Assembly (NCBI RefSeq): GCF_000971975.1
Contig: NZ_LAQO01000007.1
Span: forward strand, 186,001 to 250,000
Length of the DNA: 64,000 nucleotides
Source: Paenibacillus algorifonticola
GTDB lineage: Bacteria > Bacillota > Bacilli > Paenibacillales > Paenibacillaceae
Direction: 5' to 3'
The notes beneath the pieces are model-generated. The model was not told where the DNA came from. It ran no database searches and saw only the letters and a list, made by a program, of their open reading frames with translations. The translations under genes and the position numbers were made by a program. Positions 53,350 through 62,612 of the stretch are shown piece after piece (within the stretch, counting starts at the first letter, position 1; every line of letters starts with the position of its first letter).

Positions 53350-53383
53350 AAAGCCCTCCGCTGCGGGAGGGCTTTCGCTTTTT
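53350..53383 (+). terminator. Terminator after sleL
   Basis: AAAGCCCTCC / GGGAGGGCTTT stem followed by CGCTTTTTG. Confidence 0.85.
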
Positions 53384-53427
53384 GTTATGTCCATCGTTCG
53401 TTATAACATTCGTTCTTTATACCTTGG

Positions 53428-53919
53428 CTATCCCTTCAGCGCGACAAATATATCAATCTCATTTTCTGTGCTTTCGGGTTTATATCGTTCATCCCAAACT
53501 TCGAAATCATAATGCTGCGGCACATGTCCCGTTTCTTCCATCCACTCGCCATAAAGATAGTTATACGACTGGCTAAGCTCCGATTCGGGCCCAATATGTG
53601 TGTAGGCGGCATACTTGCTTTCAGCAACCGTATGGCTTGCCATATGCAAGGGCACATTGCCCAGCTCGCTTACTTCGCAGCAAACGATATTTGTGAACCG
53701 ATCTGTCTGGGGATTAAAATCAGCAGCCATCGGATAAATTTGAATTAAAAGAATATGGTCGTTTTTCCTGTGCTGAATTTCTGCTTTTCTTTCAATTAAA
53801 GAAAGATAGGTCTTCTTCCCAAGTCCCGACTCAAACTCTTGAACGCTCGCTTCCACTTTATAACCTACGACATGAAAAAGCGGCAATGCTACGACCTCCG
53901 CCTCTCTTTTCTGTTCCAT
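53428..53919 (-). CDS. GyrI-like / AraC effector-binding domain protein
   Basis: 163 aa consisting of a stand-alone effector-binding (GyrI/SOUL-like) domain: VVGYKVEASVQEFESGLGKK, YAAYTHIGPESELSQSYNYL, YGEWMEETGHVPQHYDFEVW with DERY, and a final EIDIFVAL. In this family the pocket Glu near the EVWDERY end binds cationic or aromatic ligands. No DNA-binding domain. ATG 53919 follows GGAGGACAGC. No clear functional link with its neighbours. Confidence 0.85.
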   Translation of the reverse strand: MEQKREAEVVALPLFHVVGYKVEASVQEFESGLGKKTYLSLIERKAEIQHRKNDHILLIQIYPMAADFNPQTDRFTNIVCCEVSELGNVPLHMASHTVAESKYAAYTHIGPESELSQSYNYLYGEWMEETGHVPQHYDFEVWDERYKPESTENEIDIFVALKG

Positions 53920-53996
53920 GAGCTGTCCTCCATTCAACCCTTTATAAATAGGCAGGAAATACAGCTATTTTACCATAAAGAAGCATCCACGCGCTC

Positions 53997-55484
53997 TCAT
54001 CGGTCAACCGGCGGGCTGTTCAGCCCCATTCGTTCAAATTGCTCTGGAGGAGCATCGTTATCCCGCATCAGCTTCGTCATCAGCTCGACCATTTTTGACT
54101 CTACCTCTGGATCCTTTAACGGATGGGCCTGCTCAGGGTCTGCCGTTACATCATACAATAGCGTTCCGAATGCATGGAGGTTGCCTCTCGTCTCCGCTGG
54201 AATGCGAAGCGTCTTAACATTTTTCGTAAAAGAAAATGGCTCGGCAAGCTCCAGCTTTTGCAATTCAGAAGGATGAAACCGGCTGCGCATATGCGTTGGC
54301 ATTAACGTATAGTTATACAGAGGTTGGTTATCCTCAGAGAATGATGCCCTCATATATACATACTGTCCATCGGTGACATTCACATGCCCGCCATGAATGC
54401 CAAACAATGCCGCTTTGCGGACTGGCTTATCTGACTCAACCGTCTGTCGCAGCGGAACCCCCTGCATGTCAGGCGGCTGCTGCACTTGGAAAAATTCCAA
54501 AAGCGTGGCCGGTATATCAATGGATTGTACAAGGCTTTGCCTGCGCTCCCCCTGCACACCCGTTCGAGGATCCCAAATAAAAAGCGGCGTATGCGCGACC
54601 TCGTTATAAAAAGGCTGCACACATTTTGCCCACTGGTCATGCTCGCCCAGCAGGAAGCCGTGATCGGTGTTGACGATCAGCAGCGTGCTTTCCCATAAGC
54701 CGTGCTTGTCCATCATATCAAGCACTTTCCCCAAGTAGTGGTCGCACATCGTTAATAATGCGGCATATTCGTACCTCATATGCTGAACGTCCTCCGGCGC
54801 TTCGGTCACCGGTCCGTACGTTGGCCAATCGCCAAGTCCGCCTTCGTACTCATGGGCGTACATTTGCTTGAATTGCTCAGGACTATAAAAAGGCTCATGC
54901 GGATCAAACGTTTCAATTTGCAAAAACCAATGGCTCTCCTCATGATTTCGTTCGATAAACTCAAGCCCGCTCGCAAACGTTTGCGCCTGCGGAAATTGCT
55001 CCTGCTCCTTAATATACTTTCTGTTCGTGCGATCCTGCAGCAGCATTCTTCTTACCTGAGGATGAAGGTCCTCGCTAAGATTAATATCAGCGCTATTCAC
55101 TTCCGCCTTCCAAGGATCGCCTTCCTGTCCGCGAATCAATTCAAAGGATTGATAGCGGGTATGATACGTCCCCCCGCCATCCTCCCAATAATGCTGATGA
55201 TCGGTAATAAGATGCGTGTATATGCCAGCTTCTCCAAGCCTCTCGATTGCAGAATCATCGAATGGTTCCAATGGTCCCCAGCTTCGGTGCAAGAAGTTGT
55301 ATCTGCCGGTATGCAGCTCTCTTCGGGCAGGCATGCAGGGCATGCTTCCAACATAGCTGTTGTCGAACACAGCTGTCCGCTCGGCAAGCCGTTTGAAATT
55401 AGGCGTTTTAATCCAATCAGGCCCCCCATAGGCGGAGAGCATATGACGATTCAGCGTATCGAACATAATCATAATAGCTTTCAA
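53997..55484 (-). CDS. Sulfatase (type I, formylglycine-dependent)
   Basis: 495 aa arylsulfatase-family enzyme. The N-terminal metal Asp is in MIMFDTLNRHMLSAYGG, and the site processed to formylglycine is Cys50 in SMPCMPARRELHTGR (C-x-P-x-R). IVNTDHGFLLGEHDQWAK holds the second metal Asp-His. Without a signal peptide it is cytoplasmic, so it would desulfate imported glycans. Start is TTG 55484, 10 bp after AAAGG, matching the family N-terminus. It is last in an operon with a sugar ABC transporter. The formylglycine-generating enzyme is encoded at 59792. Confidence 0.93.
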   Translation of the reverse strand: MKAIMIMFDTLNRHMLSAYGGPDWIKTPNFKRLAERTAVFDNSYVGSMPCMPARRELHTGRYNFLHRSWGPLEPFDDSAIERLGEAGIYTHLITDHQHYWEDGGGTYHTRYQSFELIRGQEGDPWKAEVNSADINLSEDLHPQVRRMLLQDRTNRKYIKEQEQFPQAQTFASGLEFIERNHEESHWFLQIETFDPHEPFYSPEQFKQMYAHEYEGGLGDWPTYGPVTEAPEDVQHMRYEYAALLTMCDHYLGKVLDMMDKHGLWESTLLIVNTDHGFLLGEHDQWAKCVQPFYNEVAHTPLFIWDPRTGVQGERRQSLVQSIDIPATLLEFFQVQQPPDMQGVPLRQTVESDKPVRKAALFGIHGGHVNVTDGQYVYMRASFSEDNQPLYNYTLMPTHMRSRFHPSELQKLELAEPFSFTKNVKTLRIPAETRGNLHAFGTLLYDVTADPEQAHPLKDPEVESKMVELMTKLMRDNDAPPEQFERMGLNSPPVDR

Positions 55485-55490
55485 TATTAA

Positions 55491-56357
55491 TCAACCTTTC
55501 ACGCTTGATGCGACCATACTGCGAATAAATTGCTTTTGGAATATGAAAAACATTGCAATAATGGGCACAGATATAAGAAGTGATGCTGCCATCAATAAAT
55601 TGTATTGAACCTGGTGCTCGCCGCGAAAAGTTTGCAGACCCAGCTGGAGCGTGCGCATAGAAGCACTATTCGTATAAATGAGCGGATGGAAAAAATCGTT
55701 CCATACGCCTACGAATTTAAAAATGCCGAGCGTCGCAAACAACGGGCCGCTCAGCGGCACATAAATACCAAGGAATAAGCGAAGATATCCGGCTCCATCG
55801 ATATAAGCAGCCTCATCCAGCGCCTTAGGAAATTGCAAATAAAATTGACGTGCCATAAATACGCCAAACGCTCCTGCAAGCTCCGGAACGATTAAAGCAT
55901 AATAACTGTCCAGCCATCCGCTTCCACCCGCTCCAAGCCAATCATTTCCCCCAAATAAAGGGATCGACTTCATAATCAGAAATTGCGGAATAATAATGAC
56001 CTGGGCAGGCACCATCATTCCGGCAAGCAGCGTCAGAAAGATCGGCAAATTGCCTCTAAATGCTATACGCGCAAAAGCAAATCCGGCAATGGAGTTAAAC
56101 AAGAGGCTCCCCGTCAGCGCAATCGACGTTACCCACACGGAATTTTTCAGATAGGTTAGCCAATCCCCCATTTCAAGCGCTCTCACATAATTGCCGGGAT
56201 GCCACTCTAATGGCAGCAGCCGTATCGCTTGAAGTGAAAATTCATCGTCTCCTTTCATGGAGGTAAAGAAAGCCAGCAATAATGGCAATATCGTTACGAG
56301 CGAAAATAAAAGTAATGCCGCGTAAGCCAATCCTTGTTCTACTTTAGATAATCTCAT
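55491..56357 (-). CDS. Carbohydrate ABC transporter permease (MalG type)
   Basis: 288 aa with six transmembrane segments and coupling loop PKALDEAAYIDGAGYLRLF (around residues 182-200). Ends with FIRSMVASSVKG. Partner of the permease encoded upstream; together with the binding protein it forms the importer feeding the sulfatase. Confidence 0.92.
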   Translation of the reverse strand: MRLSKVEQGLAYAALLLFSLVTILPLLLAFFTSMKGDDEFSLQAIRLLPLEWHPGNYVRALEMGDWLTYLKNSVWVTSIALTGSLLFNSIAGFAFARIAFRGNLPIFLTLLAGMMVPAQVIIIPQFLIMKSIPLFGGNDWLGAGGSGWLDSYYALIVPELAGAFGVFMARQFYLQFPKALDEAAYIDGAGYLRLFLGIYVPLSGPLFATLGIFKFVGVWNDFFHPLIYTNSASMRTLQLGLQTFRGEHQVQYNLLMAASLLISVPIIAMFFIFQKQFIRSMVASSVKG

Positions 56358-56366
56358 CGTTCACCT

Positions 56367-57239
56367 CTACTCGCCTGCCTGATTCCGGCTGCCTATGGCA
56401 TACTGAATCAAGGTGATAAACAGCGTTAATGCAAGAAGGAATACGGCCATTGCAGAGGCATACCCCATCCGATACTCCTGGAAACTGGCACCCACGATTT
56501 GCGTAACGATCGTAGTGCTTGAATTCGCAGGGCCGCCGCCCGTTAATACAAATACCAAATCAAACACCTGAAATGATCGAATCGTTGAAGTAACGAAAAG
56601 AAATAACGTCATCGGCTTTAGCAGCGGTACAGTAATGTACCAGAATTTTTTCAGTACAGAAGCTCCATCCAAGCTGGCCGCCTCATAAAGACTTTCAGAA
56701 ATACTTTGAATGCCTGCCAAAAAAATAATCATGGCGTAGCCTATTCCGGTCCAAATACCAATGACGATGACAGTCGGCAGCGAGGTAGCGGGATCTTGCA
56801 ACCAGTTCCGGCCATCGATTCCGATAAGCCCAAGTAGGCTATTAACAGGTCCCTGCAGCGGGTCGAGCATCCAGAGCCATGTCATCGCAACCGCTACCGA
56901 TGAAATAACTCCCGGCAAATAGATGAGTGCACGGAATGCGGCTAAAGCCTTCAGCCGCATCGAAAGCAAGTTAGCAAGCACCAAGCCAAGCAGCATGCTA
57001 GGGACGACAGTGCCAATCCAATACAAGGCTGTATTTTTAACGGCTTGATGAAAAATGCTATCGTTCAGCAAAAGGGAATAATTTTTCAAGCCGACCCATT
57101 TCGGTGCATTTAGCATCGTATAGTCGTTTAAGCTTAAATAAAATATCCAGAGAAGCGGCACCAAAATAAACACTGTAAACAACAAGACATTCGGTAAAAT
57201 TAAAAAATAGGGAATAAACCGGTTCCAGCCTTTTTGCAT
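56367..57239 (-). CDS. Carbohydrate ABC transporter permease (MalF type)
   Basis: 290 aa with six transmembrane segments and coupling loop SESLYEAASLDGASVLKKFW. FYLSLNDYTMLNAPKWVGLKN near the N-terminus is typical. ATG 57239 lies 4 bp after AGGAGGG; longer versions upstream lack a site. It lies between the binding-protein gene and the second permease. Confidence 0.92.
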   Translation of the reverse strand: MQKGWNRFIPYFLILPNVLLFTVFILVPLLWIFYLSLNDYTMLNAPKWVGLKNYSLLLNDSIFHQAVKNTALYWIGTVVPSMLLGLVLANLLSMRLKALAAFRALIYLPGVISSVAVAMTWLWMLDPLQGPVNSLLGLIGIDGRNWLQDPATSLPTVIVIGIWTGIGYAMIIFLAGIQSISESLYEAASLDGASVLKKFWYITVPLLKPMTLFLFVTSTIRSFQVFDLVFVLTGGGPANSSTTIVTQIVGASFQEYRMGYASAMAVFLLALTLFITLIQYAIGSRNQAGE

Positions 57240-57298
57240 AATACCCTCCTGAGATCGCTGGGACGGACTGTGATCCGTCCCTGTCCTCAATTGCAAAT

Positions 57299-58591
57299 TT
57301 ATTTGGCGTTTGCAATTTCCTCCCTAGCCATTTTGGCATTTTCCTTTAAAGCTTCCTCGACAGGTCTAATTCCGTTAAAAGCTTCTTCGAGCGCAATACG
57401 CAAATACTTAACGTTAATCGACCAGCTGCCGGAGGCACCGTATCCCTTAGCATCTTTAAGCGCCTCGAAAGCAATCTCGTTACCCTCTCCGAGCTTCACA
57501 TATTCATCTCGAAGCGATTGAAGCGGCGGAATCGCCCCCGACTTGGAAGTAAACTCCAGCACATTGTCCTTCTCAAACCAATACTTTATAAAGGCCCAAG
57601 CTTCCTTCGGATGCTTCGTCTGCCCTGCAGCGGACAGAAACGTGCCTAACATTAGAGCAGTCTGCCTGCCGTCCGGGCCTGCTGGCGGCAGCACCCAGCC
57701 AATTTTGTCAGAGCCGATCGACTTTTGCAGCGACGCCGCGGCTTGCGTTGAAGTAAATGCCATCGCTGCCTGACTGTTTTGAAACGGCGTTCCCGAGGCT
57801 TGCTGCTGATTGGACGGAATAATCGCTCCCGCCTTGTACAAATCAACCTGCTTCTGCACAGGTTGCACGGAAACGGGGGAGTCAAACGTCGGGTCCCCCT
57901 CCGCATCATAAAAATCTTCGCCGAGCAGCAGAAGCAGCGATAAATAAGATTGCTCCCCATTGCTTGTCTGGATGTCGATACCGCCGCGAACCGTTTTGCC
58001 TCCCTCGACGACTTTGAGCTTGTCTGCATATTCAAATATTTCATCAAACGTCTTCGGCGGACTGTCTGCATCCAAGCCCGCTTCCTTGAAGTAGTCCTTG
58101 CGCCATGCCAGCGGGCGGATTTCTGGCAGCAGCAGCCCATATTGACCGCCCTCATATTGACCGGCTGTTAAAATGTCAGGAAAAAAATCCTTCTGGCCTT
58201 CCCACTTATCGGCTTCAATAAATGGTGTCAGATTCAAATATTTTCCTTGGCTTACCGTAGAAATCAACTGCCCGAATCCCAGGCCCTGCACGTCCGGCTG
58301 CATTCCCCCGGAATAAGCAACCGTCAGCTTTTGAAAATATTCAGCCCATGGAATAAAGGTAGCCTCTACCTTAATGCCAGGATTTTTCGTCTCAAATTTT
58401 TGGATAATCGCTTCAACCGTTTCCGTTACGGTCTCATCCGTTCCCGGATACCATAATTTCAATGTCACCTCTTCATTAGAAGAGCCAGCTGCGGACGCCC
58501 CCTCTTTATGGGGCTGGCCCGACGAGCATGCGGTTAAAAGGGCTGTTAATGTCAGCACAATTGCGAGTGATAGAGCCGTAATCTTCTTCAT
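57299..58591 (-). CDS. Sugar-binding lipoprotein of an ABC transporter (family 1)
   Basis: 430 aa solute-binding protein with lipoprotein signal LTALLTACSSG (Cys22) and a family-1 carbohydrate-binding fold: EVTLKLWYPGTDETVTETVE, PGIKVEATFIPWAEYFQKL, AWAFIKYWFEKDNVLEF. First gene of the sulfatase operon. Its expected ligand is a sulfated oligosaccharide, inferred from the sulfatase gene. Confidence 0.92.
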   Translation of the reverse strand: MKKITALSLAIVLTLTALLTACSSGQPHKEGASAAGSSNEEVTLKLWYPGTDETVTETVEAIIQKFETKNPGIKVEATFIPWAEYFQKLTVAYSGGMQPDVQGLGFGQLISTVSQGKYLNLTPFIEADKWEGQKDFFPDILTAGQYEGGQYGLLLPEIRPLAWRKDYFKEAGLDADSPPKTFDEIFEYADKLKVVEGGKTVRGGIDIQTSNGEQSYLSLLLLLGEDFYDAEGDPTFDSPVSVQPVQKQVDLYKAGAIIPSNQQQASGTPFQNSQAAMAFTSTQAAASLQKSIGSDKIGWVLPPAGPDGRQTALMLGTFLSAAGQTKHPKEAWAFIKYWFEKDNVLEFTSKSGAIPPLQSLRDEYVKLGEGNEIAFEALKDAKGYGASGSWSINVKYLRIALEEAFNGIRPVEEALKENAKMAREEIANAK

Positions 58592-58683
58592 ACCATTTCC
58601 CCCTGGATTCTTTCAGATCGAGTATACAAGCAGTATGTCATCCAGTTATCTGGTCTGAAACACAAACTCATTATTCCTATTAA

Positions 58684-58757
58684 CTTACTTGTATTAAAGC
58701 TCGTTAATGCTTACAATTATAGCATCATGCCTATCGCTCGTATTTATCACAAGTAAG
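58684..58757. promoter_or_regulatory. Divergent control region with inverted AraC-type half-sites
   Basis: CTTACTTGT (58684-58692) and its exact complement ACAAGTAAG (58749-58757) flank an extended -10 TGCTATAAT reading toward the transporter genes (TATAAT at plus-strand 58716-58721). The 58749 half-site falls just upstream of the -35 position of that promoter, which is itself poor. This fits activation by the divergent AraC protein. Confidence 0.5.
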
Positions 58758-58805
58758 CTAATATGTTTCAAAAATGCAGACTGCTGCTAGGAAAGGTCGT
58801 TCCCC

Positions 58806-59741
58806 ATGAAAAATCTTATTGAGTTTAGCAATCAAAGCTCATTGGATCACTTGAACATTAATATCCGCTGGTTAAAGGAGTGGAAAATAACGAAGGCGCA
58901 TGAGCATTTGTTTATTTTTCCCTACACGACCTTCTGGATTGTCTTGTCCGGGACAGCTGTCATTGAGCTCAATCACATCCGCTATTCCCTTAAGAAAGGA
59001 GACATTGTTTCCATCGCTCCCAAAACGACTCAATCTTGGAAAGGACTAAGTACCGACCAGCCTTTTCATTATTTATCATTGGCTTGCGAAGCCAAAGTTG
59101 GAGCGATGGATTTTATTCATTCCTACCGTTTTCCCCACGTCGTCTCTGATGCCCCTTCCGAAGAAGTACACGCTTTAATTGAAGAATGGAGAAGGCTGGC
59201 AGACGATTATAACGCTTTTCTGCAGCCATTTGACGAAAAGGACATTAAATCGAGCGAGAAGGGCTACGACAAAGAATTTCCTTTATTTAAATTAAGTACA
59301 GACCAAACGATTCAGCATTTAAAAATTCGCGCAAAGGGCATGTTGTGGGTACAGCAGCTGTTTCAAACGATCCGTTACCGGCTTCCTGATCAACCCGTCC
59401 CTTATGATGACCGTGTATTCGAGATTTGTGATTATGTAGAAAAACGCTTGGATAAGCCGCCATCACTTGACGATCTTGCCGCCTATGTATCACTCAGCAA
59501 GGAGCAGCTGCGAACGCTGTTTCAAACGACTTACGGGTTGTCCCCCATGAAATATGTTCGACATGCCCGTCTCCAGCGGGCCAGAGATTTGCTTATGCTG
59601 ACCTCCTATCCGATTAAAGATATTGCAAGTCAAATAGGCTTTGAAGATCAGCACCATTTCTCCCGGGCCTTTCAGCAATCAGAGGGCATGTCGCCGATGG
59701 CGTATAGACGCCGTCTGCTGCAAGGGATCAAGCATGAGTAA
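58806..59741 (+). CDS. AraC-family transcriptional regulator
   Basis: 311 aa. An N-terminal cupin-type sensing domain (FWIVLSGTAVIELNHIRYSL, KKGDIVSIAPKTTQSWKG) and a C-terminal double helix-turn-helix (LAAYVSLSKEQLRTLFQTTY, PMKYVRHARLQRARDLLMLT, IASQIGFEDQHHFSRAFQQS). Divergent from the transporter-sulfatase operon, which it most likely activates on binding the sugar. ATG 58806 behind AGGAAAGG. Confidence 0.92.
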   Translation: MKNLIEFSNQSSLDHLNINIRWLKEWKITKAHEHLFIFPYTTFWIVLSGTAVIELNHIRYSLKKGDIVSIAPKTTQSWKGLSTDQPFHYLSLACEAKVGAMDFIHSYRFPHVVSDAPSEEVHALIEEWRRLADDYNAFLQPFDEKDIKSSEKGYDKEFPLFKLSTDQTIQHLKIRAKGMLWVQQLFQTIRYRLPDQPVPYDDRVFEICDYVEKRLDKPPSLDDLAAYVSLSKEQLRTLFQTTYGLSPMKYVRHARLQRARDLLMLTSYPIKDIASQIGFEDQHHFSRAFQQSEGMSPMAYRRRLLQGIKHE

Positions 59742-59791
59742 GCTTGTGTATCTGTGGATATAAAATCATATAAAAAGAGGGATATCAATTG

Positions 59792-60784
59792 ATGAGTGAT
59801 GAAATGGATCGTCAGCCTGACAAGTCTTGTTGTGCAGCAAGACGCCAAGACAACAGCATAGTTCCCCTATCTTCATCTATGACCTTCCATAAAACGATGA
59901 AAGAAGGCAAGCCTTCCGAAAATCCGCCACAAACCCATATGATATTATTATCGGGCGGCACTTTTCGGATGGGAACCGACGATTTAGAAGGGTTTCCCAG
60001 CGACGGGGAAGGACCGGTTCGCGAGGTTGAGCTATCTCCGTTTTATATAGATGCCCATGCGGTCAGCAACCAAGCATTCAAACAATTTGTTGATGATACT
60101 GGCTACGTAACCGAATCCGAGCAATATGGCTGGTCCTACGTATTCCATCTTTTTGTTTCAGAGGCATGTGCGCGGACGGTTACCCGATCTGTTCAACGCA
60201 CACCATGGTGGTGGGTCGTGGATGGCGCCGACTGGAAGCATCCGGATGGGCCGGATTCCAGCATTGAAGACCGGATGGATCATCCTGTCGTACAGGTTTC
60301 CTTTAACGATGCCTTAGCCTATTGCAAATGGTCAGGGAATCGGCTCCCAACAGAGGCTGAGTGGGAGTATGCTGCTCGTGGTGGACTGGATCAAAAGCGT
60401 TATCCTTGGGGAGATGAATTGAAGCCCGACGGACAATATCGATGCAACATCTGGCAGGGAAAATTTCCGACAATGAATACTAACATGGATGGGTATGCAG
60501 GGACTGCGCCTGTAGATGCCTATTTGCCGAATGGATATGGCTTGTACAATGTCGTCGGGAATGTATGGGAATTCTGTGCGGACTGGTTTAGTGTTGATTA
60601 TCATCAATCAGCTTCGCCTCTAAACCCCCAAGGACCTCCGGGAGGACAAAGCAAGGTGATGAAGGGCGGCTCCTACCTGTGCCATCGCTCCTACTGCAAT
60701 CGTTATCGGGTTGCCGCCCGCAGCTCCAATACGCCCGACAGCGCTTCCGGCAATATGGGATTCCGCTGCGCAAGAGATGCCTGA
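59792..60784 (+). CDS. Formylglycine-generating enzyme (SUMF1 family)
   Basis: 330 aa copper-dependent oxidase that converts the sulfatase active-site Cys to formylglycine. An N-terminal CC-x-x-R-like element (KSCCAARR) precedes the FGE-sulfatase domain: GTFRMGTDDLEGFPSDGEGP, NRLPTEAEWEYAARGG, GLYNVVGNVWEFCADW and the active-site pair Cys297/Cys302 in GGSYLCHRSYCNRYR. GFRCARDA ends the protein. The C-H-R-S-Y-C pair is typical of true FGEs rather than of other members of the domain family. It lies close to the sulfatase, downstream of the AraC gene, and is probably dedicated to it. Confidence 0.93.
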   Translation: MSDEMDRQPDKSCCAARRQDNSIVPLSSSMTFHKTMKEGKPSENPPQTHMILLSGGTFRMGTDDLEGFPSDGEGPVREVELSPFYIDAHAVSNQAFKQFVDDTGYVTESEQYGWSYVFHLFVSEACARTVTRSVQRTPWWWVVDGADWKHPDGPDSSIEDRMDHPVVQVSFNDALAYCKWSGNRLPTEAEWEYAARGGLDQKRYPWGDELKPDGQYRCNIWQGKFPTMNTNMDGYAGTAPVDAYLPNGYGLYNVVGNVWEFCADWFSVDYHQSASPLNPQGPPGGQSKVMKGGSYLCHRSYCNRYRVAARSSNTPDSASGNMGFRCARDA

Positions 60785-60815
60785 TTTTGCATCAACCACT
60801 TCTGCTTTTCCGCTA

Positions 60816-60882
60816 TAAAAAAAAAGCTCTCCTGCTTGTAGTCGGCATTCGTGAAGCCGGACCTCATGCAGGAGAGCTTTTT
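60816..60882. terminator. Bidirectional terminator between FGE and MFS genes
   Basis: AAAGCTCTCCTGC / GCAGGAGAGCTTT with an inner hairpin, T-tracts on both strands. Confidence 0.85.
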
Positions 60883-60930
60883 AATTAATGGCATTCATTT
60901 TGATGTAGAAGCGTACAGATTTAAATTTGC

Positions 60931-62580
60931 TTATTCAGTCGGCTGACCGACAAGCTTGCCGCGCAGCTTGGTGCTTGCATCCGTTTCAGGCGCCACTTCC
61001 GGGGATGCCGGCTGCGGCGCTGCATTCGTGGTGCGAAGCGGAATTTCTTTCAGGAAGAAAGTCAGAATAACCGCGCCAACCAAAATGAGCGTACCTGCAA
61101 GAAATACGGTAGAAAGCGACGAAGCAAGCGCCTCGCGAAGCATTTCAACCATTTTTGTAAATAACGGTTGAAGGTCGGCTGGCAAGCTCTGATGCAGCTT
61201 CTCCAGCTCAGGCTGATTCGTCAGCATTTGCGGGTTGGCAAATACGGCGAATTCTTGAGCTACTTTCGGATCAAGCTTGCTTAGATCAACCGCTTCCCCA
61301 GACTGGGCAAGCTCCGTCAGGTTGTTTTTCAAGCTGGTTGAAAGCACGGTGCCCATTACGGCAATCCCGATCGTGCCGCCCATATTACGGAACAGCTGCA
61401 TCGCAGCGGTAACGGCGCCAAGCTCCTTGAATGGAACCGCATTTTGAATCGCGAGCGAGAATACCGGCATCCCAAGGCCAAGACCAAGGCCAAAAACAGT
61501 CATCGCCAGAACCGCCATCCATACGCTGTTCATGAACACCATCATCACCATACCCGCCACCATAAGCGGCATGCCGATTAAGGCGAAGCGTTTATATTTG
61601 CCCGATTTGCTGATCATTTGACCGCCAATAGCGCTCGTAATGACCATACCAATCGACATAGGCATCGTTACATATCCGGCATAGGTTGGTGAAATCGCCA
61701 GCACGCCTTGCACGAAGAAGCTGAGGTAAATCAATGCGCCCATCATCCCAAAGTTCATCAGGAAGCCAATCACATTAGATAGTGTAACGATACCATTTTT
61801 GAAAAAATGAAGCGGCAGCACTGGGCTTTTCGCCTTTGCTTCAACAGCTACAAAAATGATCGCTGATACGATCGTTACCGCGAATAAACCAATGGTTTGG
61901 GCAGAGCCCCAAGCATATTTCGTACCTGCCCATGTAAAAGCAAGCAGCAATGGCACGAGCGTTGTTGTCAGAAACAGCGAGCCCAAGTAGTCAATCGACT
62001 CGGATTGCTTGCGCTCCGTCTTCGGAAACAGCATCAAAATCATAATGAAGGCGATAATGCCGATCGGCAGGAAAATCCAGAACACCCAGTGCCACGCCAT
62101 GTGGTCAACGATATAACCGCCGAAGGTTGGGCCAAGAACGCTGGAAAAACCAAAAACGGCTGTCATAATTCCAGTCCATTTGCCGCGTTCCCTTGGCGGG
62201 AATAAGTCGCCTACTGCGGTAAAAGCCGTTGCCATTATAATACCTGCGCCCACACCTTGAATCGCACGGTAGAAAATCATTTGGTAAACGTCAGTCGACG
62301 TTCCTGCAAGAAAGGCGCCGATAATGAAAAATAAAATACCGGCTAATATAAATGGCTTACGTCCGTAAATATCCGACAGCTTGCCGACAAGAACGGTTGC
62401 GATGGTTGAAGTCAGCATGTAGATCGAAATCGACCATGTATACAGCTCCATCCCGTGCAGCTCCGCAATAATTCTTGGCATCGCCGTACTGACGATGGTT
62501 TGGTTGATCGCTGCAAAAAACATGGCGAACATAATCGCAACCATAATGGTCAGCTTTCTTTTTTGTGATAAATGTTCCAT
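60931..62580 (-). CDS. MFS drug efflux transporter, DHA2 (EmrB/QacA) family
   Basis: 549 aa with 14 predicted transmembrane helices. Motif A appears in VGKLSDIYGRKPFILAG and motif C-like GFSSVLGPTFGGYIVDH in helix 5. FFAAINQTIVSTAMPRIIAE is the DHA2 opening (motif D1). A C-terminal cytoplasmic tail is rich in Thr/Ala/Pro. Likely proton-driven export of drugs or lipophilic compounds. Downstream of its presumed MarR repressor by 32 bp. Confidence 0.92.
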   Translation of the reverse strand: MEHLSQKRKLTIMVAIMFAMFFAAINQTIVSTAMPRIIAELHGMELYTWSISIYMLTSTIATVLVGKLSDIYGRKPFILAGILFFIIGAFLAGTSTDVYQMIFYRAIQGVGAGIIMATAFTAVGDLFPPRERGKWTGIMTAVFGFSSVLGPTFGGYIVDHMAWHWVFWIFLPIGIIAFIMILMLFPKTERKQSESIDYLGSLFLTTTLVPLLLAFTWAGTKYAWGSAQTIGLFAVTIVSAIIFVAVEAKAKSPVLPLHFFKNGIVTLSNVIGFLMNFGMMGALIYLSFFVQGVLAISPTYAGYVTMPMSIGMVITSAIGGQMISKSGKYKRFALIGMPLMVAGMVMMVFMNSVWMAVLAMTVFGLGLGLGMPVFSLAIQNAVPFKELGAVTAAMQLFRNMGGTIGIAVMGTVLSTSLKNNLTELAQSGEAVDLSKLDPKVAQEFAVFANPQMLTNQPELEKLHQSLPADLQPLFTKMVEMLREALASSLSTVFLAGTLILVGAVILTFFLKEIPLRTTNAAPQPASPEVAPETDASTKLRGKLVGQPTE

Positions 62581-62612
62581 AAGTTAAATCTCTTCCCCTC
62601 ATCCGGTATGAA

